Shown: positions 34,609 through 42,401 of the stretch, one piece after another
How the letters are laid out: each line of letters starts with the position of its first letter
How positions within the stretch are numbered: position 1 is the stretch's first letter
From: DASRFA01 sp035651755
GTDB taxonomy: Bacteria > Desulfobacterota > Binatia > UBA12015
Reading direction: 5' to 3'
DNA: 64,000 nt
Assembly (NCBI GenBank): GCA_035651755.1
Contig: DASRFA010000017.1
Span: forward strand, 62,001-126,000
Translations under genes and position numbers: made by a program
Notes under the pieces: model-generated
What the model saw: only the letters and a program-made list of their open reading frames with translations
The model's database searches: none
Told to the model about the DNA's origin: nothing

Positions 34609-36132
34609 TCAGCTTCCGATGCCCTGGGGGAAGCGGAAGACGTCGTCCGGGTCGTACGTCTGCTTCACCTCGGTGAGGCGGGGATGGTTCGACCCGTAGT
34701 ACGCACGTTGCCAGTCCTCGAGAGTGGGATCGATCAGGTTCTGGTACGCGAACCCCGAGGAGTAGGGATCCATCCGCGCGGCGAATCCCTCGAGCCACTC
34801 GCGGTTGGCCGCGATTGCGGCATCGCCGTCCTGCTGCGACCAGGCAGATCCGTAGATGGCGAGGAAGCGCGCATCCCGGTGGACGAACGCGGTGTCCGAG
34901 GCGGGCACGCGGTTGATCGCTCCGCCCCACGAGTTCAGCTCGAGACCGACCGACGGGCTCGACGCCGCACTGCCCGGCCACCGCTCCATCTCTTCGATTG
35001 CCGTGGCGATCCCGTCCTCCGGAATCGACCGGTCGAAGAACGCCGACTTCACCTTGTAGGGGTTTGCGGCCTGTCGAGAGCACTCGTCGGGGGCGCAATC
35101 GTCCCCCGCCCATTTCCGTTGCGCCTCGACGAAGGACGTCCGTGCGACGTGCCGCGATACCGGTCGAGCGGCGGCCTCGAGCGGTTCGATCAGCTCCGCC
35201 AGCCGGGTGGCGGAGCCGAAGTACTGGCCCGCCGAAGTGATCGATGGCCCCTGTGGCTGCGGCCCGCCCGATCGGGAAAGCGCGCAAGTGGAGTACAGCT
35301 CGTCCGGCGTTTCCGGCGCCCACTGCTGCCACGCCTCGATCACCGCCGTGGCGTCACGCCAGTCCCACGTGAGGTCATAAGTCGCGACCTCTGCGATGAA
35401 ATGCACCTTGAATCGGAACGAGGTGACGATGCCGAAGTTGCCCCCGCCACCGCCGCGACAGGCCCAGAACAGGTCGGGCTCCTGCGTCGGGCTGCAGGTG
35501 ACCCGTTCGCCCGAGGCGAGAACCAGCTCGAGGTCGAGCAGGTTGTCTGCGGTCAGCCCGAACGCTCGGGAGCTGTAGCCGAAGCCGCCGCCCAGGGTGA
35601 GGCCGGCCACGCCGACGGTGGGACACGTCCCGGTGGGGACCACGAGCCCTTGCGGACCCAGCGTCGAGTACAGATCGACATTGAGCGCGCCCGGTCCGAC
35701 GGTCACGCTTTCGCGGTCGGGCGCGACCTGGATGCCACGCATCTCGCTGACGTCGACGACGATGCCGTCCGTGGGCGCCGAGTAGCCGCCGAAGCTGTGC
35801 CTGCCGGAGCGAGCGGCCGGCACGATCTCGTGCTTGCGCGCGAAGCCCACCGTGGTGGCCACGTCCTCGGGCGTCCGACAGAAAACGATCGCAAGCGGCC
35901 GGGCGCCGTCGAACTGCGGGTTGAACAGGAGCTTGGCGTCGGCGTAGCCAGGCTGCCGAGGCGCGACGACCCGCCCGCTGACCGAGCGCGCCAGACGACG
36001 AAGGTCCTGATCGGCGCGAGGCGTTGAGCTGCACGCCGTGAGCGCTCCCAGCCCACCGGTGCGTGCCGCCAGCAGGGCCGTACGCGCGCCACGTCCCAGC
36101 AGCTCGCGACGGGTGAGGGAGCCCGAAGGCAT
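34609..36132 (-). CDS. BBE-type flavin oxidase, probably bicovalent FAD, exported
   Basis: The product has 507 residues. A twin-arginine signal (TRRELLGRGARTALLAAR) leads to a lipobox LTAC at C34. FAD_binding_4 domain: the 8-alpha-histidyl site is H112 in SGRHSFGGYS and the 6-S-cysteinyl site is C170 in TCPTVGVAG, followed by LTLGGGFGYSSR. The C-terminal BBE motif reads AYYGSNHPRLTEVKQTYDPDDVFRF. Such enzymes oxidise oligosaccharides, alkaloids or other alcohols with O2. The substrate is unknown; it is likely outside the cytoplasm. ATG 36132 is diverged from the gene at 36321. Confidence 0.9.
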   Translation of the reverse strand: MPSGSLTRRELLGRGARTALLAARTGGLGALTACSSTPRADQDLRRLARSVSGRVVAPRQPGYADAKLLFNPQFDGARPLAIVFCRTPEDVATTVGFARKHEIVPAARSGRHSFGGYSAPTDGIVVDVSEMRGIQVAPDRESVTVGPGALNVDLYSTLGPQGLVVPTGTCPTVGVAGLTLGGGFGYSSRAFGLTADNLLDLELVLASGERVTCSPTQEPDLFWACRGGGGGNFGIVTSFRFKVHFIAEVATYDLTWDWRDATAVIEAWQQWAPETPDELYSTCALSRSGGPQPQGPSITSAGQYFGSATRLAELIEPLEAAARPVSRHVARTSFVEAQRKWAGDDCAPDECSRQAANPYKVKSAFFDRSIPEDGIATAIEEMERWPGSAASSPSVGLELNSWGGAINRVPASDTAFVHRDARFLAIYGSAWSQQDGDAAIAANREWLEGFAARMDPYSSGFAYQNLIDPTLEDWQRAYYGSNHPRLTEVKQTYDPDDVFRFPQGIGS

Positions 36133-36212
36133 GGCGCTCGACCCTATCCCGACCCGAGGAACCCCCGCAAAGATTGGTCGCACTTCGGGAGGAACACGCG
36201 GAGCGGCCGCCA

Positions 36213-36245
36213 TTTCCCTGAAGTTTCCCTGACTTTTCCCAGGAC
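36213..36245. promoter_or_regulatory. Three 11-bp direct repeats between divergent genes
   Basis: TTTCCCTGAAG (36213-36223), TTTCCCTGACT (36224-36234) and TTTCCCAGGAC (36235-36245) are three head-to-tail units with an exact 11-bp period, one helical turn. Tandem 11-bp half-sites of this sort are used by OmpR/PhoB-type response regulators. They sit 81 bp from the start of the flavin oxidase and 76 bp from the ATG at 36321, so they could serve either promoter. Confidence 0.55.
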
Positions 36246-36320
36246 TTGCGGCAGCGCGCCAAGTACCTCTGCCGCCGCATGGCCGGTCATGGTGACCGCT
36301 TGCCAATAGGAGAAGTCAGG

Positions 36321-36827
36321 ATGGACACGTTCAGGACAGGAAACCGGATCGCACGAGCGGCGATCCAGACGATCGTCGGTTTGTCGGCCGTCGTCGGCTT
36401 GACCTTCGCCGCTCCGACTTCGGCGCACGCGAAGACGAAGTTCTACCTCACGCAGGACGAGTTCCCGGCGAACGGTGCTCTCACCGCCTGCGCCGGCGGC
36501 TACCACATGGCTTCCCTGTGGGAGATCCTCGAGCTCGGCAGCCTCAAGTACGACTCGAGCCGAGGATTCGTCACTCCGGACGCAGGCTCGGGACCTCCTT
36601 CGACACAGCCGGGCTGGGTTCGGACCGGCTACTATCCCTATTCCGGCAGCGTCCCCGGCGGCGCGAACTGCGCGCTCTGGACGTCGATCTCGGGCACGGA
36701 CTACGGAACCTCGGTCATGCTGGAGCCGAGCTGGGCTCCCGATGCCGTCAGCTCGCGGATCAGTCCGTGGCGCGCAGGCGTGTTCTCATGCGACCGTCGC
36801 CTTCAGGTGTGGTGCGTCCACAGCTGA
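36321..36827 (+). CDS. Small secreted Cys-containing protein
   Basis: The product has 168 residues. A signal peptide ends near PTSAHA. The mature part begins KTKFYLTQDEFPANGALTAC and continues GYHMASLWEILE, then GWVRTGYYPY, NCALWTS and a C-terminal CDRRLQVWCVHS. The spacing of Cys and Trp resembles Lcl/C-type-lectin-like secreted domains, but I do not recognise an exact family. It lacks the helical Cys N-domain of the neighbouring operon. ATG 36321 follows AGGAG. It is convergent with the next gene, 7 bp apart. Confidence 0.65.
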   Translation: MDTFRTGNRIARAAIQTIVGLSAVVGLTFAAPTSAHAKTKFYLTQDEFPANGALTACAGGYHMASLWEILELGSLKYDSSRGFVTPDAGSGPPSTQPGWVRTGYYPYSGSVPGGANCALWTSISGTDYGTSVMLEPSWAPDAVSSRISPWRAGVFSCDRRLQVWCVHS

Positions 36828-36834
36828 CGGCGCG

Positions 36835-37563
36835 TCAAGTGCCCGAGCCGCCACGCACGGCGCGCGCGTAGTACGTGCTGGCGTGGGTCTTGGCGTCCAC
36901 GTCGGTGTAGCCGTCGGAGAAGTCCACGAACCACGCGAGGTCCGACGGATCGGACGAGTCGCTGGACGACGACCAGTAGAACGTCGACTGGGTGAAGCCC
37001 GGAATCGTCGTGCACGGATTGGATACGGCGCAGCCCGGGTCCAGCACCGACCCGAGCTCACGGACCGTCGGCAGGCGCCAGTCGCAGTGGCCCGCGAAGC
37101 AGCCGGTCGTCGTGACGCCGTCCCCGGTCACGCCGGCGTTGAGCGTGCCGAGGAACGCCGTGAAGGCGGTCCCGTCCGGCGTCGTCCCGCCGCCCGCGGT
37201 CTTCCACGAGTACGCGTTGTCCTTGTCGTGCACGCTCGCGTCGTCGGTCTTGAGCTCCCACTGGAGCCCGGTGTTCAGGTCCGTCGCCGTGCCGTCGGCG
37301 TTGTCGAGCCAGCGACACGAGGCGCCCTTCCTCGCCGCGGCGGTGTCCGCGCGTGTGATCGCGGTGGCGAACTTCTGATCGCACTTCGCGACGTCCGGCG
37401 TCAGGCCGAGAACGTCCTTCCGGAGCTCGCCTTTGGTGCAGAAGGCGCGCTTGCGTACCGCGTCGATCTTGGCCGCCTGGCACCTCTCCTGGGCGGTCGG
37501 CGCGGCGGCCGCTGCGCTGACGAGCGCCAGGCACAAGATCACGGTCGAAATCGTCGCTCTCAT
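36835..37563 (-). CDS. Lcl/DUF1566-like secreted protein, paralog 4
   Basis: The product has 242 residues. Signal peptide MRATISTVILCLALVSAAAA. N-domain: CQAAKIDAVRKRAFCTKGEL, CDQKFATAI and GASCRW. C-domain has DLNTGLQWELKTDD, DKDNAYSW, TTTGCFAGHCDWRLPTVREL and FYWSSSSDSSDPSDLAWFVD, the core signature of DUF1566/Lcl adhesin-like domains. Paralog most like the gene upstream at 37610. It is the last of four tandem genes spaced 44-46 bp, probably one operon. Function unknown; Lcl-type domains are linked to adhesion or glycan binding. Confidence 0.75.
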   Translation of the reverse strand: MRATISTVILCLALVSAAAAAPTAQERCQAAKIDAVRKRAFCTKGELRKDVLGLTPDVAKCDQKFATAITRADTAAARKGASCRWLDNADGTATDLNTGLQWELKTDDASVHDKDNAYSWKTAGGGTTPDGTAFTAFLGTLNAGVTGDGVTTTGCFAGHCDWRLPTVRELGSVLDPGCAVSNPCTTIPGFTQSTFYWSSSSDSSDPSDLAWFVDFSDGYTDVDAKTHASTYYARAVRGGSGT

Positions 37564-37609
37564 CGTGTTCTCTCCTGCCGGTCCGGTGGCCACATCGGAT
37601 CAAGAGCGC

Positions 37610-38340
37610 TCACGAATCGGTGCGCACGCCACGCACGAAATCGGCGGTGGTCTTGCCGTGGATCTCGGGGTACCCGTCGTAGAAGGACACGCTCCAGGCG
37701 TTGTCCGTGGCGACGTAGGTCGACGACGACCAGTAGAAGTCGGTGAAGCCCGGTCGGATGAATCCCGGAATCGTCGTGCACGGGATCGTCGTGCAATCCG
37801 GGTACTGCGCGTCGAGGATTCCCCGTAGCTCTTCGACCGTCGGCAGGCGCCAGTCGCAGTGGCCGGCGAAGCAGCCCGTCGTCGTGACGCCATCCGCCGA
37901 CACGCCGCCGTTGAGCGTGCCCAGGTACCCCGTGAACACCGTCCCGTTCGGCGTCGTCCCGCCTGCGGTCGTGTTCCACGTGTACGAGTTGTCCTTGTCG
38001 TGCACGCTCCCGTCGTCGGTCTTGAGCGCCCACTGAAGCCCGCTGTTCAGGTCGGTCGCGGTGCCGTCGCCGCCGTCGAGCCAGCGGCACGACGTGCCCT
38101 TCGACGCGGCGACCGCGTCAGCGATCAAGATCGCCGTCGAGAACTTCGACTCGCACTTCGCCGTGTCGGGGGTGCTGCCGAGCACTTCCTTGCGGTGCTC
38201 ACCCTCGAGGCAATAGCTACGTTTGCGTAGCGCGCGTCGATTTTCGCTGCCTGGCACCTCTCTTGTGCGGTCGGCGCGGCTGCGGCCGCGCTCGCGAGCG
38301 CGGTCGACAGAACGAGGGTCCAGATCGTCGTTCGAAGCAT
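37610..38340 (-). pseudogene. Lcl/DUF1566-like paralog 3 with +2 frameshift
   Basis: The start is ATG 38340 (MLRTTIWTLVLSTALASAAAA), then PTAQERCQAAKID, identical in layout to paralog 4. In the GCGCGC run at 38230-38236 two extra bases shift the frame; the correct frame resumes with LRKRSYCLEGEHRKEVLGS and continues intact to 37610 with DLNSGLQWALKTDD, CFAGHCDWRLPTVEEL and FYWSSSTYVATDNAWSV. The total of 731 nt is 2 more than a multiple of 3. All other residues look under selection, so either a recent inactivation, phase-variable slippage or an assembly/base-call error is possible. Confidence 0.8.
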
Positions 38341-38386
38341 CGTCGATCCTTTCACCGAGGTGAGATGCCGGGGGCAGGCTCCGATC

Positions 38387-39151
38387 TCACAAGCCGCGGC
38401 GTACGGCGCGCGCAGCTCCGACCGACTGCGTGTCGTCGACCTCGCCGTCGCTGAAATGGACGTGGTACGCGTCACCGAGCACGCTGACGAGGGACGACGA
38501 CCAGTAGACCGCCGACAGCGTCGTCGGGCCCGGGATCGACGTGCACGGGGGCGTGTGGGGACAGAGATTCGGCCAATCTCCGTCCGAGATCGAGACCAGC
38601 TCGCCGACCGTCGGCAACCGCCAGTCGCACGCGCCGGCGAAGCAGCCCGTCGTCGTCCCGCCGTCGGGCGAGCCGCCGGCGTCGAGCGCTCCGAGGAAAC
38701 CCGTGAAGACCGTGCCGTCGGGCACCCAGAGCAGCGCCCCGGGATTCGTCGTCCAGCTGTACGTGTTGTCCTTGTCGTGCGCGCTCGTGTCGTCGGTCTT
38801 GATCTCCCACTGAAGGCCGGTGGTGAGGTCGATCCACGTTCCGTCGGCGTTCTCGATCCAGCGGCATTCGAAGCCCGCCAGCTGCGCCTGATGGTCGAGC
38901 GTCGCGAGCTTGGCGTCGAGCGTCGTCTGGCATTTGCCGGGGTCCGACACCTTTCCCTGAAGCGCCTTGCCGTTCTCGATCGCCTGGCACTTCCGGAGGT
39001 TGCCCCAGGCCTTCACCTTCGTCGCGAGGCACGGCAAAGGCGTCAGCGCCCGCGCCGGGGCAGCCGTCCCGACGAGCAATCCGACGGCGAGGGCGGCCGC
39101 CACGAACGCACGATGCCGCCCGGATCCTGTCGCGCCCTCACTCGTTCCCAT
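38387..39151 (-). CDS. Lcl/DUF1566-like secreted protein, paralog 2
   Basis: The product has 254 residues from ATG 39151 with GGAGAAG just upstream; ATG 39163 is an alternative. Signal peptide AFVAAALAVGLLVGTAAPARA. N-domain: CLATKVKAWGNLRKCQAIEN, CQTTLDAKLATLD and FECRW. C-domain: DLTTGLQWEIKTDD, DKDNTYSW, TTTGCFAGACDWRLPTVGEL and VYWSSSLVSVLGDAYHVHF. It shares the WGNLRKCQ variant with paralog 1, so the four genes fall into two pairs. Confidence 0.75.
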   Translation of the reverse strand: MGTSEGATGSGRHRAFVAAALAVGLLVGTAAPARALTPLPCLATKVKAWGNLRKCQAIENGKALQGKVSDPGKCQTTLDAKLATLDHQAQLAGFECRWIENADGTWIDLTTGLQWEIKTDDTSAHDKDNTYSWTTNPGALLWVPDGTVFTGFLGALDAGGSPDGGTTTGCFAGACDWRLPTVGELVSISDGDWPNLCPHTPPCTSIPGPTTLSAVYWSSSLVSVLGDAYHVHFSDGEVDDTQSVGAARAVRRGL

Positions 39152-39195
39152 GATCTTCTCCATCCCGCCGTACGCGGCGCCGCACGCCCGCGCTC

Positions 39196-39966
39196 TCACA
39201 GCGCGCTCCGTACCGCCCGCACGAAGTCGGCGGTGCCCTTGCCGTGGACCTCGGGGTAACCGTCGTAGAAGGACACGCTCCAGGCGTCGCTCGCGGTGAC
39301 GTAGCTGGAGGACGACCAGTAGAAGTCCGAGAAGCCCGGCCGGGTGAGCCCCGGGATCGTGGTGCACGGAGTCATGGTGCAGCTCGGGTACTGCGCGTCG
39401 AGGATTCCGCGCAGCTCCTCGATCGTCGGGAGCCGCCAGTCGCAATGCTCCGCGAAGCATCCCGTCGTGGTGAGGGCATCGGCGCTGAAGCCCTGGTTGA
39501 GCGTGCCCAGGAAGTCGACGAACAGTGCCCCGTCGGGCGGCCCGCTCGTCGCGCTCCACGCGTAGGTGTTGTCCTGGTCGTGGACGCTATCGTCGTCGGT
39601 CTTCAGCTCCCACTGGAGCCCGGTGTCGTAGTCCGTCACCGTCCCGGCCTCCGACCCGCCGTTCACGCCGTAGCGGCACGGGACCGCCGTCGCCGCCGCG
39701 ATCAGGCTCAGGCGGGCGAGCTTCGTCGCGAGCTTCGTCTGGCAGCTCGCCGGGTCCGACGGCTTGCCCAGCAGCAGCTTCGCCAGCTCGTTCGTCTGGC
39801 ACTTCCGCAGGTTGCCCCACTCCTTGAGCTTCTTCGCCAGGCACGCCGGCGTCGTGAGCGCTGCGGTTGCGGGCGCGGCCGCGCCGACCAGCAGCCCCGC
39901 CATCACGGCGGCGGCGACGAGCGCGCCGCGCCACTTTGCTCGTGTCGGTCGCTTCATCGATCGCAT
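39196..39966 (-). CDS. Lcl/DUF1566-like secreted protein, paralog 1
   Basis: The product has 256 residues. ATG 39966 lies 4 nt after GGGGAGG; ATG 39957 is an alternative. Signal peptide ALVAAAVMAGLLVGAAAPATA. N-domain: CLAKKLKEWGNLRKCQTNEL, CQTKLATKLARLS and VPCRY. C-domain: DYDTGLQWELKTDD, DQDNTYAW, TTTGCFAEHCDWRLPTIEEL, CTTIPGLTRPGFSDFYWSSS and a YDGYPEVHGKGTADFVRAVR end. It is the first gene of the tandem set. Confidence 0.75.
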   Translation of the reverse strand: MRSMKRPTRAKWRGALVAAAVMAGLLVGAAAPATAALTTPACLAKKLKEWGNLRKCQTNELAKLLLGKPSDPASCQTKLATKLARLSLIAAATAVPCRYGVNGGSEAGTVTDYDTGLQWELKTDDDSVHDQDNTYAWSATSGPPDGALFVDFLGTLNQGFSADALTTTGCFAEHCDWRLPTIEELRGILDAQYPSCTMTPCTTIPGLTRPGFSDFYWSSSSYVTASDAWSVSFYDGYPEVHGKGTADFVRAVRSAL

Positions 39967-40210
39967 CAGTCCTCCCCGTGCCCCGCCGGTCCAATCGAGC
40001 CCAGGGCGGGTACCAATGCTGGTGCGGCCGCGTCGATGATCTTTTCTGCCAAAATCTTGATCCGAGCTGCCACACCGCGACCAAGGCGTGGCCGCCGGAC
40101 GAGCCTACGGCTCCCTCACCGCCGCTCCGCAGCCGCCGGTGCTCCAGGACGATCGATCGTGGTATCGAAGCGTCGCTGCGAGCTGTCGCCCGCGTACGCC
40201 TCGAGTTCCG

Positions 40211-42100
40211 TCAGTCGCTGGTCGCCTTGTACTGCGAGCGTACCGGCGTGACCTTCACGCTCTCGTGCGAGGGGTTCGAGTACGCGGCCTCGAAGCAGGC
40301 GCCGTTGCCGGCGTGCAGCTGCACGACGAACGACTCGTTGAGCAGGTTCGGGAACGAGAAGGACGGAATGTCGGGGCCGGGATAGGGGACCCCCTGCGGT
40401 GACCGCTCGAGCATCTCGCCGCGGGCGGACACCGTGATCCTCGTCGAGTCGATGACGGCGCTGCGCAGGCCGTCGAAGGTGCCGAAGCGGTCGCCTCGGA
40501 ACCGCCACCCCGTGGTTCCCTTCGCAGACCAGCACGGTCTCGGACCGCACGTGGCGGCCGCCGGCGCCGTCGCCTTCAGAACGCGCCAGCCCGAGCCGGA
40601 GTAGAAAATGCACGCCGCGACGTCGTCGCTGGTCACCGGATCGAACAAGCCTGCCGGCGGCGGCGATGTGCCGCGCCAATCCCAGAGGAAGATCGCCGGC
40701 GACCGGTCGACGATGGGCTGCACGACCTGGAGCTTTGCACCGCCCGCGCTCGCCTGCGCGCACCCCGTGCGCGGTCGCATCACGCATGCGCCGGCGTTGC
40801 ACGATTCGCAGACGTCGCAGTCGGCGTCGGCGCTGCACGAAGGCGCCGTACCCTCGTATCGCGCCAGCGCGAACACCTGGTCGCGCCCCGGAAACGCCGG
40901 ATCGAAGACCGTCCCGACGAGCACCAGGCCGCCGTCGGGTTGGACGGCGACGTCGAGCGCGCCCTCGCTGCGGCCGACGAACGGCGTGCTGATGAAGCCG
41001 TTGCCCCCGAAAGTCGCATCCAGCGAGCCGTCTCCCGCGATCCGGACCACGGCAAACTGCTCGTTCAGGCTCGAGCCGCGCTCCGCGACGCCGACGATCT
41101 TGCCGTCCGCCTGCAGCGCGATCGCGTTCAGGGCCGGAACATCGGGTGTCGCGATGCCGTCGCCGTCGAAGGTCCCATCGAGGGCGCCCGCGGCATCGTA
41201 GCGCGCGACCAGCGCCTTCCCGATGTACTGAAGCGTCGGGATGCACCGTCCGCCCACCACGATCTTGCCGTCGGGCTGTCGAGCGACGTCGGTCGCCTCG
41301 CTCGCCGCGCAGGCGGCAGTCGTGACGGCACCACCGGTTCCGAACGTCCCGTCCAGGCTGCCATCGACGTCGAGACGCGCGACGAGGACGGTACCCGCGC
41401 CCTGAGCCGGTCCCCTGCGGCCGGCGACCACGAGCTTCCCGTCGGGCTGCAGCACCATGCCGCCGAACGTCTCTCCCGAGCCGAGATCGACCGTCGCGAT
41501 TCCGAGGCTACCGAACGACGGGTCGAATGAGCCGTCGGTGTCGTAGCGGATGACGGCGATGTTGCGGGAGTCGCCGAAGCCCTCGGTTGCACCGACGACG
41601 ATCTTGCCGTCCGATTGGACGAGGACCGCCGTCGCAAAGGCGTTCGTGATGCTCGTGATGACGATGCCGTCGTCCCCGAACGTCGTGTCCACGGCGCCGT
41701 TCGCGTCGTAGCGGACGACGGCCGCATCGTTGTTGGACGTGGATTGTCGGTCGCCCGCGACGACGATCTTGCCGTCGCCCTGCAGAGCGACCGCGAACGC
41801 GGATCCAATGCCGGACGGCATCGAGGTGAGAGCGGTGCCGGACATCCCGAACCCGAGGTCGAGATCGCCATTGGCTTCGTATCGCGCGACCGCGAAGAGG
41901 CCGTTCGCCGGACCGACCACGACCAGCTTGCCGTCCGGCTGCCGCACCAGCTGCCAAGCGGCGGCGTTCGAGGGACCCACGCCAGTCTCGACGAGCCCAT
42001 CGCTGCCGAAGGTCGGATCGAGGTCGCCGGCCGCGGCGAGTGCCTCCGCCGGGACGAGCAAAAGGATCGTCAGGATGGCTGCTTTCCCGAGTCGGCTCAT
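40211..42100 (-). CDS. Secreted delta-60 repeat protein
   Basis: The product has 629 residues. Signal peptide AAILTILLLVPAEALAA. At least seven delta-60 repeats of about 53-60 residues follow, each with LDxTFGxxG, QPDGKIVVxG and VxRYDxxG, over residues 25-420. A Cys-rich linker (CSADADCDVCESCNAGAC) leads to a C-terminal 170-residue beta-rich domain. Delta-60 repeats make beta-propeller-like extracellular proteins in deltaproteobacteria and Myxococcota. Ligand unknown. About 240 bp separates it from the Lcl operon; I see nothing specific in that gap. Confidence 0.8.
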   Translation of the reverse strand: MSRLGKAAILTILLLVPAEALAAAGDLDPTFGSDGLVETGVGPSNAAAWQLVRQPDGKLVVVGPANGLFAVARYEANGDLDLGFGMSGTALTSMPSGIGSAFAVALQGDGKIVVAGDRQSTSNNDAAVVRYDANGAVDTTFGDDGIVITSITNAFATAVLVQSDGKIVVGATEGFGDSRNIAVIRYDTDGSFDPSFGSLGIATVDLGSGETFGGMVLQPDGKLVVAGRRGPAQGAGTVLVARLDVDGSLDGTFGTGGAVTTAACAASEATDVARQPDGKIVVGGRCIPTLQYIGKALVARYDAAGALDGTFDGDGIATPDVPALNAIALQADGKIVGVAERGSSLNEQFAVVRIAGDGSLDATFGGNGFISTPFVGRSEGALDVAVQPDGGLVLVGTVFDPAFPGRDQVFALARYEGTAPSCSADADCDVCESCNAGACVMRPRTGCAQASAGGAKLQVVQPIVDRSPAIFLWDWRGTSPPPAGLFDPVTSDDVAACIFYSGSGWRVLKATAPAAATCGPRPCWSAKGTTGWRFRGDRFGTFDGLRSAVIDSTRITVSARGEMLERSPQGVPYPGPDIPSFSFPNLLNESFVVQLHAGNGACFEAAYSNPSHESVKVTPVRSQYKATSD

Positions 42101-42401
42101 CGAGGTCTCCGGGCCTTTTCAATGTGCGCTCCAGGGTCTCGCGCACCCGCTGCTCCGCGGGGTCGGTTCGACGACCCCGGCTCGCGTGGGGGTGCAAGAG
42201 GCGATCCAGAGATCGCCATCGGGCGGACGCGCGCGCGCGCGCCCGAACCGGCCGTCGGCGTCGCTCGATCCCGGTTGTCGTCCACCAGCCCGGTTCACCG
42301 GAACCACCACCGCCGGTCAAGCAGTGCCGTCGACCGGCGGGCGAGCGGAAATTGCTTGCTCGGACTGTGAGCGGCGCGATACCGGGAATCTCCGAACGGG
42401 G
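42101..42401. other. 301-bp divergent intergenic region
   Basis: This lies between the leftward delta-60 gene and the rightward metallopeptidase gene, and so should hold both promoters. It has a (CG)n-type run, GCGCGCGCGCGC, near 42230. I see no clear -35/-10 pair, operator or hairpin with a T-run, and no credible gene. Confidence 0.35.
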
